From Xiphophorus maculatus (taxonomy: Eukaryota; Chordata; Actinopteri; Cyprinodontiformes; Poeciliidae), in contig NC_036445.1 in the NCBI RefSeq assembly GCF_002775205.1, forward strand, positions 28,569,953-28,633,952: DNA of 64,000 nt, in the 5' to 3' direction. The notes under the pieces were generated by a model, which was not told the origin of the DNA, ran no database searches, and worked only from the letters and a program-made list of their open reading frames with translations. Position numbers and translations under genes: made by a program. This document shows positions 54,101 through 64,000 of this stretch, piece by piece (position 1 is the first letter of the stretch; each line of letters opens with the position of its first letter).

Positions 54101-57100
54101 TTGTGCTGCATCGTTAATAAATGCATGACGGGTCTCCTTACCCAGCCGTCCTCTGCGGATCTCGTCGGGTGAAACCGGGCGAAGCTTCCTCTCAGCCTTG
54201 ATCTCCTCCAGGATCCGCTCATGCAGGGTCGGAGGAGGCTGAGCCTGAGGCTTCAGCTTACGAGCCGACACCTGGGAGAGGGTAAGATATATAGAGTGCA
54301 ATGGGGGGGAAAAAACACTGACATGAAGGGTCTCCAGGCAGAGGACCTACCTCTGCAGCTTCATGAATTAAATAATCCCCTCAACATCGTCTGCTCGTCT
54401 TGCTGTCAGAAGGAAGACCGTTGCTTTTCACTGACTACAAATATCAGTATCAGTCTATGTTTGTTGCGTACAAATTAAATCTATTCTTTTTTTTTCTCCG
54501 AAGAGTTTTTGCGGCGCTAGTGGCTCGTATTTTTTCGACAGTAGGCAGACAGGAAGGAGGGTGAGGAGAGGGGGGAAGACATGTGGCAAAGGTCGTCGGG
54601 ACCGGGAGTCGAACCCGCGACGTCCGTGTCGAGGACTAAGGCCTCCAAACGTGGGGCATGTTAACCCCCTGCGCCACCACAGCACGCCTCACAAATTAAA
54701 TCTATTCTATTCAAATTGTAAATTGTCTTTTTTGTTTGTAGTGAGAGATTACATTGTGGCAGTAAAAGATGAATTTGTCTTAAAGCTTTTTGCAGCTCTT
54801 TACCGAGGTTGTCAATAAATGCGGCTGGTAAGTTATAATCAAATCCTCTCAGCATGGGACTTCTGTGGCTGTGGGCCAAGAAGCCACTTGTGCTGGATGG
54901 AGCTGTTTCACATGAACGCTCACTGTTTCCTACAGATAAAGACCGATCTGTGCTTCCTCACAAGGATTTTTCTGTTCCGTGCTGAAGTCCGAAGCGCTTC
55001 TTTTTACTCACAGGATTAAGTGGCGGTCTGGACCTGATGAACTCCAGGATGACTTCATGAGCGCTTTTCTTTAACCTCGGTGGGATGTCTCCATTAACCT
55101 GACGGAACAAAGCAGACCCACATGCTAACCAAACCCATCGTGTTATAAAGAAGCTTATTTATAGGCAACAAACCAAAAAAGAAAAGCCAGTAAAAGGCCC
55201 CCATTGGTTGAACTAAGGCTGAATGTTTTGCTAATTCTCAAAGAAATGAACCAATAAGGATGCACTCACACCAACTCTGTTTAGTCCGGTTTAATCAAAC
55301 TCTTTAATAAAACCTGTTTGCCTGGAAAGTCTGGTTCATTTGGGAATGTGATTAAACTCTGATGTGGACAAAAAAAGCTAACTCTGGTGCACCTGCGAAC
55401 CTGGGTATCAGTGAGGTTCGAATGCCAAGTGGACCAGAGACCGCTCCAAAGGCAGGAAGTGGACGATAGCGCAGGGCATACTTCACAAAATGTTAAAAAA
55501 AAAACAGAGTGGCGGCAGATTTTAGTGGTTGTAGGATTTTTACTTTTTCTCTCTGGTAAAAGGCCGTGGGCCATGTGTCCCTGTTGAGCTAGACTCGTTT
55601 TGTCTGTACTCACCCAGAATACCCTGCGATATAATCCACTTCCTGCTTTTGGAGCGGATTCCAGTCGGCTTGCATAAACATATGCATCGGAACCGCGCTA
55701 GAGTTCATATCAATCGAACCGAAACCGTAGGTTTGCAGGCGGACCAGAGTTCAGTTTTTGCTGTGTGTCAGAGTTCGTTTACAGATTCACACCAACACAA
55801 ACGAACCAAACCTTCTAGGCAAATGAGCTATAGTTTGATTAAAGCAGACTAAACTGGTCTGGTGTGAATGCACCATAAGAGGCATGTCTGCAGGGTTAAT
55901 CTCAAGGATTGTTAAAAGTCTCTGTTGTGTACTCCAGGACTAACCATGACTTTGCGCAGCTTGTAGCGTTTGGACCTGATGTCGTCCATGAGCATCTCAT
56001 ACGGAGTGAGCTGGTACTCGATCGGCAGAGGGTTGTACTGACGCTCCTGCACCTTCTTCAGCTTCACTCCTTCACGCAGGTCCCTCATCACCTGCACCCA
56101 GAATCGAGCCTGGCAGAGAGAGAAAACATTTGTTCCATTAGTTTCTGTCCAGCACGTCAGACCGCATAAATGTCATACTTTTGGATGCAGAGTCATAATT
56201 TAGAATAATAAGGATAATACTATGCATTGCTATGGGCAGGCCCCAATAAATCTGAGGTAAGAAGTGTGGTTTCCCACCCAGTCGGCGTTCTGCAGCTCGT
56301 TGAGGTCTCGGACCGGCTCCTCTGAGGATTCCTCCTCCATCTTTCGGAGGTTCTGTTGAAGGACAAGACAGGATTAGTGCGATCACAGCTCTGAATCCAC
56401 TCAGGACAGGCTGGTCTTTACCCCTCAGGAGACAACACGCATCCTGATCCCTGTTAATAAAAGAAGGCTAAAGGGGGCTTTGATGAACGCAAAGCTCATC
56501 AAAAACACTGTCTTTAAATTTTTATACTAAAGAGTTCAGGGAAAAGTGCCTTCAATTTGAGAACATTTGTTCAATGGGAAAAAAATACCACATCACAAAA
56601 TTATTGGTGGCACAAAATAAATGGCTTTTGTACAATTCAGAGTTTCTAGAAAGCTAGATTTTAGTTTTAGAACCAAAAAATATTGTGATGCAGAAATGTT
56701 TGTTCAGTCAAATAATGATCCATAAAATATGGCCGAACCAATACAGAACTAGTTAACTAGAGAAGCATGGGACCACAGGAGAGGAGCCGGGACTAAATAT
56801 TATAGAAGAAGACTCAGTGATGTTCTACTGGTAAAACATGGAAAGATTATTTTTTTCTTCAAATGTTGAATTGATTCTGTGCCCTTAAATTAAAGGCTAA
56901 AAGCATGTTGTGTAGTTTGCACAGATACATCATAAATACACTTCAATTGTAATTATAATTCCATGTAATCTGTGTTTGACTTGGATGAACAAAGTTCTCA
57001 CGTGACTTCCAGCAGAAATGATCCAACCAGTCAGACTGAGGTGTGTGTGTGTGTGTGTGTTTTCAAGCTGCCGCAGCCTGAAATGGTTTCTGCCAAGCAT

Positions 57101-60100
57101 CAATCTCTCCCATCTGGATGAGTCCTGACATCCAAAGCTGCCTGCTCAGTTCACTGCTGATCGCAATGTGAGGATGCTATTTATGGCAACGTTTCCTCCA
57201 TTTGCACTGTTTTAATGCAGCTCCTTTTATTACAGCTTAGCATGCGCTTTATAATTCTCTAGTGTCTCATTTCCTGTGATGTCTCAAATAATAGACCAAC
57301 AAATTACTCTTTTTATGACTTTTTGTTTCAGTTTTCATGGCTTATAAGGACACATTAGCAGAATGTGAAAAAACACAATTTGCTAATTGTGCTGCTTCCA
57401 TTAAATAAGAAATCAAGTTAAAATTACATAAGCATAAGCTTATTCAAGTCATTACAAATCATGTCAGCAACGGATGTAAACAGTCACATGAGATGTATCC
57501 ATGATTCAGCCGTGCTGCGTTTTGGGGAACCTGAAGTTGGTGATTTTACAGAAGAGTTATGGATGCAACACATTCGAATGACACACAAGTTCTTAAGAAC
57601 TGTGTGATGCTGTGAGAACTCTGGTGGAGCCAGCTGTACAATGTCCAAAAAAAAACACTGTCACTCTATTACTACTTCCTGTCGTCTTTGTTGTATTCAC
57701 CAGCTCACGCAATTCGTGTGATGCGAAAAAAAGTGTTTCCATTGCACTTTTGTGAAATACATTTATTTAGATACTGCCGAAAATCCACCTCATATGGTGC
57801 AAAAACTCTTCATCAAAAAACACGAGTTCTGCCACAAGCATCCCTTTGAGGACATTAATGTTGTTGATTTGGTCCAAAATGAAAATGAGTTTGACACCCC
57901 TGTATTAAAGTTAGATAATAACTACTTCTAATCTGTTAACCTAACCTGATATATGCCGAACTATTCCTTTAACAATGTAACTTTGGGATGTGGAACACAC
58001 AGACTAAAGTAACACAGGAGTGTTGTGCTCAGGAGGAAACAGTCCTGAATGCACAATTGAATGATGAAAGAAAAAAATTCTAAATTGCTGATCACATATA
58101 AACACTATTTGTGACACTTTTTTTTGTTTGTTTCACAAATTTCCCTCCATGTTGGAAAACTTTACTTCTTCTACACTAAACTTCTTTTAGGTTATTTTTC
58201 TTTCTGAAACTTCATGTCGAATTTGGAAAATGTGGACTGGCTGTTTAATGAGTCAGGCCTTTGGACGCTTGCTCTAAAACACCTCTGAAATCATTAGTAA
58301 AGATCAGTGTGCTTTAAAATCCGCCTGTGAAAACACCAAACAGTGCGAGTAAGTGTTCACCAGAAAGATAAAAGAGCAGAGTAAGTTGCGGCGACATCCA
58401 GCTGCCTCCCGTGTTTCCAGACAGTCAACAGTTCAGTTGGCTCACCTCCGTCTTCCTGACACTTATGTGAACCTGCACGACGGGCGGCCATTACGGTGTT
58501 GTAAAATACTGTCGACCTGACAGCGGTTCTGTGGGAAACAGAGCTGATCTGCATTCCTTGCTGCCTGCTCCGTTTCCAACAGGAGAGGTCACTGTTTGTG
58601 TGCGCATTCATGGGCGAAAGACAGAGAAAATGAGGCCGACAAACGTGTGAGAGGGTTCTAAAGCAGCTGGGCGGACATCCAAAGCGTTGCCTACGGTTAA
58701 TATTTGTGGAGAGAAATTGTTCTGGTCACATAACAACGCAGCAGTGGTCGGTAAGGAAGTCACAAGGGGCAGCTCAGATGACTGCAAAGTAAAAAGCAGA
58801 AAACAAGGCCAACCAGGAAACAGCCGAATCCACCGGCTGATCCAACAAATGTCCAAGCATCAAATCAAAACACACCTAATCTATTCAAGAAGGAACCAAA
58901 ACAGAGACCAGCTTCATTTCTTCAGACCTGAACAGAGAGAATGCAGTCACTAAAAGGATGTAGTTTGCATACTTGGTATGAATATATGAACATATCTCAG
59001 TTTGTAATCTTTCCCACAATTTATCTACAACGATGAAGAAACAAAAAATCACCAGATATCCAATGTCTTAGTGCTGGCAATCATGCTTCTGTACGTGCTG
59101 CTCACATCCTTCCCCATTTGGTGCATACTGTCCTTCAAGCTCTAGAGTGCCTGTGTGTCAATGATGATGGAAAAGTAGGCAGTGGGCAGCTGGCTGCACT
59201 AGATTTACTTCGGGGTATCACAGTAAAGATAGGGCAACCTTTTTAGTTTATTTGTAAAAACAAATTGAGAACTACATATCATCCGCATCGTAATTATGCA
59301 CTACTTTATGTCGGTCTATCACATGAAATCCCAATAAAATGCATTTATGTCTGTGTCTGTAATGTGGCGTAAAATAGAGCAGCCTGTTCTGGTTTTAAAA
59401 CGCCGCAAAGGAAATGAACGCCTGCGATTTATGCGGCGCTGTAAACACAGCAAAGGTGATTACTTCCGCAGACAATTACTGCAGTCTCGGACTTCCCTTC
59501 CTCTAAAGCTTCTTTCTCAGCAAGTTATGCAACCGTCCAAACCTCCTTCGCTCACTCAGATGCATTACAAGCACTTAAAGGGCAGCGGCGCAGGGCAGGA
59601 GGGAACCCTCAGGTGGAGGCCGCTCATGGGCCGATATTTCACCGCACACTCCAAATAGCTCCTGAGGAGAAACAAAAGTCTAAGATGACTCCACTTGGGT
59701 TGGAGAGTGACAAGGTATGAGGCCCGGTGGAGAAATAGAACCACTAAAACCTGGGAGAGTGGTTAAAAACAGGCAGGATGTGAGTTTGAGGGGGAAAAGG
59801 AACGTGTCGATAAGGTTTCTGCAATGAAAGAATCCCATTGTTAAAGCGTCACATGGAGTGTAGCTCCGCTGTTACTCACAGATCAGAGTTTGCAATAACC
59901 TGCACAGACTATTCAGTGTGGAACGGCAATGTTCTGTAGTGTGTAGGCTAACTGCACAATTACAAACAGCAAACGACAACAGCAGGCACAGCGTGTGATT
60001 GTTTTAATCACAGCTAGATGAATCAGGCAGGAAAACTTGACCTTTTGCTGGGATGACAGTCGGCATGTCGGCGCTTCATGTTATTTATGTCTGACGTGTG

Positions 60101-63100
60101 GAAAGCGCGCGCCGCCGTAGCTTCTTATGTGACCCGCTAGACTTAAAAGGGCTGCATGAACAGAACCTTCAAAACAACAGTTGTGCGCTGAAGTAGTATT
60201 TTATCAATCAAATCAGAGCAGTTTTTATCTGCATGACTACAAACCACATCAATCCCTCCAGTGTTTTGGGATTCTGCCAAAATGTATGCAAAGTGCGCCT
60301 ACCTTTTAAAATATAATTATATAATATATAATTGAGTTTATTGTAAATATTCCATAAAAATAAGTCAAAAACATTGGGTCAGAGTGACCGTTAAACTCCC
60401 ACCTGCAGGTGACAGTATTCTTTACTTCTTCTACCCTGCTGCCGTATTCATGATGTCTCCGTGATCGATATGACGGGTAGCAAAAAGTGACGCTACCGTC
60501 ACACATGAGCACAAATGTAGCAAACTTTCTTGCAAATATTTCAAAACTTGTTTTACAAATAAGAGAAACTCTCCCCCCCCAAATACTTTAGGAACTCATC
60601 GGGATGAAAAGACGTTCGATATCGTTTAGCTTTAAGAAGTACTTAGCGAATGTAGACATATCTATTCATTAATATTTTAATATTTAGTATCAATGAATTC
60701 TTGAGAGCATTCGTGATCGAGATATGGACCAAATTGAAAATGAGTTTGACATTCCAGATTTAGAATGTTCAATTTGACTTTTTGGAGAAAGTAAGACTTT
60801 TTTTATCTTCTTTTTTTTTTTTACTGTTCAAAGTTTAAAAATCATCTAGTTTTTACTTCCAATAAAAACCCAAAACCTGCAGCTGCCTAAAACAGTAGTA
60901 ACATTATTTTGAAATGAGCATTCCTAAAGAGATTTAAAGTGTATTCCTGCATGTTTTTAGTGATGAATAATACATAAAATAAATAGAAGGGACATAAACA
61001 GAACGTTAAAGCTGGGACTGTTATGTCATGAATAATCTCGGATGAGCTCTCATGTCTGCGTTCCATTCATTTCTTTCCCTCCAGTCATAGATTTTTGTCT
61101 CCATCAGCTGACTGACTGTTTTAGCTCTGACGTTTTTTAGAAGAAAACTCAGCAGCCATTTCACTCTGCCTGGGATGGAAGGAGGTAGGAAGAAGGAAGA
61201 ACGTCAGGGTTAGACGATTTCCTTTCCCTTCACCTTTAAAACACGACTACAAATCCTGGAGAAAGTGCAGAAAAACAAAGTAAGAAATTTTGGATAGGAA
61301 AATATAACTAGATGTTATATAGGGTTAGAGGATAAATAAAGTTAAAACATCAAGTTTTATTAAGAGTTTGAGATGATGCGGCAATCATTTTCTACTTTTT
61401 TCTCCCCTCTGAAACGCTCGAACGTATCAGAGTTCTTTAACTGCAGCTGATCTTGCAGAACTTAACGACCACACAGCCGTGACGATGAAGCCTCACCTCT
61501 TTGGCACTCTTGATCTTCTCCAGGAAGGTGCGCAGCTCCCTGGTTTCTGTGAACAGAGCTCGACACACTGCCTGGTAGTGACTCGGAGCGTCCGACACAC
61601 TGGGAAGATGGGCTGTGCACAGCTGGAAATAGGGGGGCGGGGGGTAGTTTTAGTGTACAGGTTGGAAAGTCATGCAGGACAAGTATGATGATTTCAGAAC
61701 TTTATGCCACATAAAACTAGTGATGTTCAGAATCGGTTAACTCAGGTTTCTAATGAACTAATCAGTGCATTTGCTTTTCTTCAACCCAAAATTTCCTGAC
61801 TTTTCTCTCCCTCTCTTCCAGCATCAATATTTAAATAACCACTTTCCATAAATATGAATCTATCACAGTTACTTCACACTGCGCGCAGCAACTTAAAAGT
61901 CCAGAATGTCATTATGTGAACACACGGCAACTGAAATGTAATAGCCCAATAAAAATGTTCTAAGTCGTGTTCCGCAACATTTATTTGCTGTTGCGATATT
62001 TAGCACATGGCGTAGAGCTGCGACAAATTATTTTAGCAATCAATTATTCAATAGATTAATCTGACGATCAATCGGACAAAACTATTGGCAGATTCTTCGT
62101 TTAACCATTTCGGCGGTTTACATACAATAATGGAAAAACATTTTAAAATGCAAAGCACAAATAATTACAGTTGTCTTTTCGAAAAAAGAAAATAAACATC
62201 TTATTGTTAACATAAGGAGGCATCTGCAGCCGAAGGTATTTCTAACATCAACGTGTGAAAAGCTCAGGCCTTTCTGCCTGACTTAGCATCAATACAGTGT
62301 AGGATTAATCCGTTGATTAGTTTTTGGATTAATAATTGCATAGCAAAAGGTGCTTAATAGGACATTTACTTTTTAAAAAAATCTTAAACTAAGACTAAGC
62401 CACTTGAGGAGTTGAGTTGAAAATATTTCTTTACATATCTCTGTTTATTCTTAGAAACAAAATGTATATATTTTGTAAAATGTTTCCTTAATTACTGCTG
62501 TCATTGTGTTGTTCTTCCAGCAAATGGTCTTCTTTGAGTCTGTATACTTCAGTTAATGATAGATCAATTATTAAATTATCTTACGATTATTTCAATCATC
62601 GATTCATCACGATTAATCTGATTACCAGTAATCGTTTCAGCCCTGCAACTGCCCAATGGTATATTGTGCAGCTCTTCTAATTAGCATAAGCATATTTACT
62701 TTATTTTTGTTTACTAATTAGATAGACCTAACGCAACAGTAACTTCAGAAAACAATCTTGAATGAATCTTGAATCTGGATTGTCCTTAAAGGAATTCATT
62801 AGAAAACCTGATGGGTTTATTTTAAGACCATTGTTTTGTTGCAAAGCTCAGATTGGGCCACGATTGAGGTTTTGGACAAATGGCCTCACTTTTGAAAAAC
62901 TAGAAACAAAATCCCTAAAAGCAAACAATAAATAATAACCTTTCTTCTACATACTTTATGGTGAGAATATCTTGAAGAAAATACTGAATTTGGTTCCGTT
63001 TTTCATCCGTAAAAAGTAAATGTTAATAACCGTTAATAGTGTCACCTGCGTTTGATATAGTAGGACAAAGGAATAATGCGAGGGGAGAGATATCAAAACG

Positions 63101-64000
63101 TCTGAGCCAACGTTTTGAACTGACAGCTGGTCAGCCGCCGGGCCGGCCAGCATGTCATGCTGCTCCGGCATGTCAGGCACTGTTGATGTATTTGTGGCTT
63201 TGTGAGTCCGACCGGCTATTTATCCAAAACAGCGTGAGGCCATGTAAGGAAAGAGACGACGACTCGCTGCTCCAACGGTCACCAAGGATACGTGACTCCA
63301 AGGGAGGAAGAACGTGGCCGCCTGGCAGCGCTGTGGTTCTGATATCTGTGTTTACAGTGTCACACGTTTCCCTCAGCTACAGTTTCCTGTTTGCGAATGA
63401 AATTGGTGAGGAAAAACGATTCTCAAAAACTCTCCTCAGGCTTTGAACTTTAAAGATTCAAGAGAAAACACATCCTGAACAGAAGAATCAGAACTATCTA
63501 CATAAATACCCACCATGTTTTCAGGATTAAAACCTACCATTAAGAGACAAATCTTCTGAAAAATGTTTAAAGATGTGCTTGAGAGAATACTGAAAGTAAA
63601 CATCTATTTAATTAATTTTTTTTACACTTGATATGTTCTCTGACCATTTTACTTCTGACCACTTTACTTAAGATCAAAGGCCTCAGCTACATATTCTAAT
63701 GACAGCAAGGAAAATGACTACAGTCAACTGGATGAAGCCCAACTCACCAAATATAAAGCACTGGATATGAAAATTAAACATGTTAATACAATGGAACGAC
63801 TAAGTGCTAAACTAGAACTGAAAGCTGATAAAACCAGATTGAAATGTCAACTCAACGTTGTTATAAAGTATTGCTTAAAATAGAAAATGAACAAAGCCTT
63901 TGCAATGTCCTCCACAAATGAAACTGGTGTATCTGGAACAGTTTGGATTGTTTTCGCCGCTGACCTTCAGGATATCTGTGTAGCTGTGAACGCCGCAGAT
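42149..64000 (-). CDS. spire1: Spire homolog 1 (actin nucleator), 3' part, truncated by the window edge
   Basis: Nucleates actin filaments with formins and couples to myosin V on vesicles. Exons in order: 63965-64000 (partial), 61497-61622, 56278-56352, 55945-56109, 55012-55098, 54142-54271, 48486-48649, 48311-48404, 46876-47018, 45109-45246, 44665-44735, 44530-44557, 43760-44055, 42149-42404. They sum to 1809 nt in frame (602 aa plus stop). The first visible exons are the end of the KIND domain ([20 protein letters not shown]). Four WH2-type actin-binding segments follow ([57 protein letters not shown]). Then come a myosin V tail-binding-like motif ([17 protein letters not shown]), the Spir box ([20 protein letters not shown]) and a FYVE-like zinc finger (CFCC...CQFC...CSQCC...CVDC). 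The ending SERTINEI favours spire1; a spire2 paralogue is less likely. The start codon and most of KIND lie to the right. Confidence 0.93.
42624..43130 (+). repeat. TTAA-type MITE family A, copy 3
   Basis: Begins TTAAAGGGGCAGTGAAATGT. Internal blocks CTCCGCCTTCAGGAAGTGA and AATGAGCTCAGCAGATGTGC match 34597 (reverse) and 508. Includes an inverted GCTAGCCGG patch near 42948-42985. Intronic in spire1. Confidence 0.6.
44107..44478. repeat. repeat family F, copy 2
   Basis: Ends are inverted (TATGAGGGCCATTGTACATG / complement of CATCTACAATGGCCCTAATG). The interior is iterated AGATTAATCTCAGAAATTTT and CTAGAAAAAAA blocks. It fills most of the intron between spire1 exons 43760-44055 and 44530-44557. 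Confidence 0.55.
45400..45670 (+). mobile_element. tRNA-derived SINE-like element
   Basis: Pol III box A-like GTGGAGCAGTTGGTAGC and box B-like GGGTTCAATTACC are followed by the abundant fish repeat wording CTCCGGCTTCCTCCCACAGT, then TAGGTTAATTGGTCTC. Box B is mutated. Intronic in spire1. Confidence 0.6.
46331..46735 (+). repeat. dispersed repeat family D, copy 1
   Basis: Shares with 57390-57835, in the same orientation: TTCCA.TAAATAAGAAAT, GGATGTAAACAGTCACATGA-type sequence, CTCTGGTGGA.CCAGC, ACTTCCTGTCGTCTT and TGCGAAA. Intronic in spire1. Confidence 0.55.
47515..47975. repeat. hAT-type repeat fragments
   Basis: A left fragment (GATGCATGATACAGTGGCAT near 47513) and a right fragment (CAATATTATCGTTTACCGCA, then GGACAATTTATCGTCCAGCA) are common fish hAT-derivative termini. 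Confidence 0.4.
49725..50240. repeat. hAT-like MITE
   Basis: Left end GCATGATATCGACCGATACC, right end CAGATATTAACATTGCATCT. These inverted GATGCA and CGATATCGG style termini are typical of fish hAT derivatives. Intronic in spire1. Confidence 0.45.
51390..52690. repeat. dispersed repeat family E, copies 2 and 3
   Basis: TCTGTGATAGACGCAAA and GCTAGCTAGCAAGGGTA occur at about 51398-51438 and 52609-52652 in tandem orientation about 1.2 kb apart. They also resemble 19310-19440. Confidence 0.45.
53444..53882. repeat. TTAA-type palindromic MITE family B, complete copy
   Basis: TTAA at 53444-53447 and 53879-53882. Terminal inverted repeats CTGCAGTATGTAACTTTTAT / CTGCAATATGTAACTTTTAT (complemented), with internal inverted symmetry around TGATTGACAGCGC. 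Intronic in spire1. Confidence 0.75.
54470..54708 (-). mobile_element. young tRNA-derived SINE with perfect target-site duplication
   Basis: On the minus strand it begins with a tRNA-like head (box A-like TGGCGCAGGGGGTTAAC, box B GGGTTCGACTCCC), followed by a C/T-rich body and an A9 tail. Flanks 54470-54487 and 54691-54708 are an identical 18-bp duplication. Lies in a spire1 intron about 200 bp from exon 54142-54271. Confidence 0.85.
55258..55876. mobile_element. non-autonomous DNA transposon with terminal inverted repeats
   Basis: Left end GGATGCACTCACACCA...GTTTAGTCCGGTTTAATCAA. The right end, complemented, reads GGTGCATTCACACCAGACCA, then TTTAGTCTGCTTTAATCAA. About 45 bp of TIR. No transposase frame. 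Intronic in spire1. Superfamily not assigned. Confidence 0.6.
57390..57835 (+). repeat. dispersed repeat family D, copy 2
   Basis: Same order of blocks as 46331-46735, about 11 kb away in another intron of the same gene, with a 60-bp insertion near 57535-57600. Confidence 0.55.
59100..59350 (+). mobile_element. Tc1-like element remnant, 3' end
   Basis: GGGGTATCACAGTAAAGATA, TTTATTTGTAAAAA and CGTAATTATGCACTACTTTA, then GGTCTATCACATGAAATCCC. This is the tail wording of the Tc1 family also seen at 10150-10430. Confidence 0.6.
62013..62646. repeat. hAT-like MITE with AGGGCTG-type ends
   Basis: Left end TAGAGCTGCGACAAATTA, right end (complemented) AGGGCTGAAACGATTACTGG, with AT-rich inverted ATTAATC blocks at each side. 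Shares internal sequence with 12050-12570. Intronic in spire1. Confidence 0.5.

Larger units (their letters stand above)
48650..54141. other. spire1 intron, 5.5 kb
   Basis: Noncoding. Besides the hAT-like, family E and family B repeats listed separately, it contains poly-T runs and simple sequence. No extra spire1 exon was recognised: the flanking exons join in phase (G plus AT) to give a continuous RRGRL-DEFSP reading. Confidence 0.5.
56353..61496. other. spire1 intron, 5.1 kb
   Basis: Noncoding. Holds repeat family D copy 2 (57390-57835), a TG run (57041-57060), end fragments GAATGAGTTTGACA at 57880 and 60740, and a Tc1 tail (59100-59350). Open frames here show no family resemblance. Confidence 0.5.

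Noticed and set aside
59347-59658. 103-codon plus-strand frame in a spire1 intron
   Set aside because: It begins in a Tc1 tail and shows no recognisable domain.

Overview
The window reads as chromosomal DNA of a teleost fish. It has vertebrate genes with short coding exons and GT-AG introns, TATA and CCAAT promoters, dense microsatellites, and many decayed teleost-type transposons (Tc1, hAT-like, TTAA-flanked MITEs, tRNA-derived SINEs, a Ty3/gypsy fossil). I rebuilt exons by eye from reading frame, splice sites and phase, and assigned products from remembered families. No search was run and the species cannot be named.

Layout, left to right. 1-5000: 5' half of sqle (squalene epoxidase), minus strand, five coding exons, running off the left edge. 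Four CCAAT boxes lie just upstream of its start. 5360-9300: intergenic, mostly repeats. 9464-22280: complete rnf144b (RBR E3 ubiquitin ligase), minus strand, seven coding exons and 315 aa, with a probable noncoding first exon near 27137-27480. 27481-31500: intergenic, with a decayed gypsy pol fragment and a decayed Tc1 transposase. 31529-33680: a compact five-exon plus-strand gene with a TATA box and poly(A) signal, encoding 191 aa. Its C-terminus strongly resembles a RIP homotypic interaction motif (RHIM), and a weaker related motif lies in the preceding exon. I recognise no orthologue. 33746-38660: complete iqcg/drc9 (nexin-dynein regulatory complex), minus strand, nine coding exons and 304 aa, with an X-box upstream. 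42149-64000: 3' part of spire1 (actin nucleator), minus strand, 14 exons visible and 602 aa, running off the right edge.

The genes do not form one pathway: sterol synthesis, ubiquitin ligation, a possible cell-death or innate-immune adaptor, motile cilia, and actin/vesicle transport. The small RHIM-like gene is the strongest candidate for something undescribed. It lies tail-to-tail with iqcg, 84 bp from poly(A) signal to stop codon, so their 3' ends probably overlap. Introns and intergenic DNA are dominated by at least eight dispersed repeat families, several with two to four copies inside this window.
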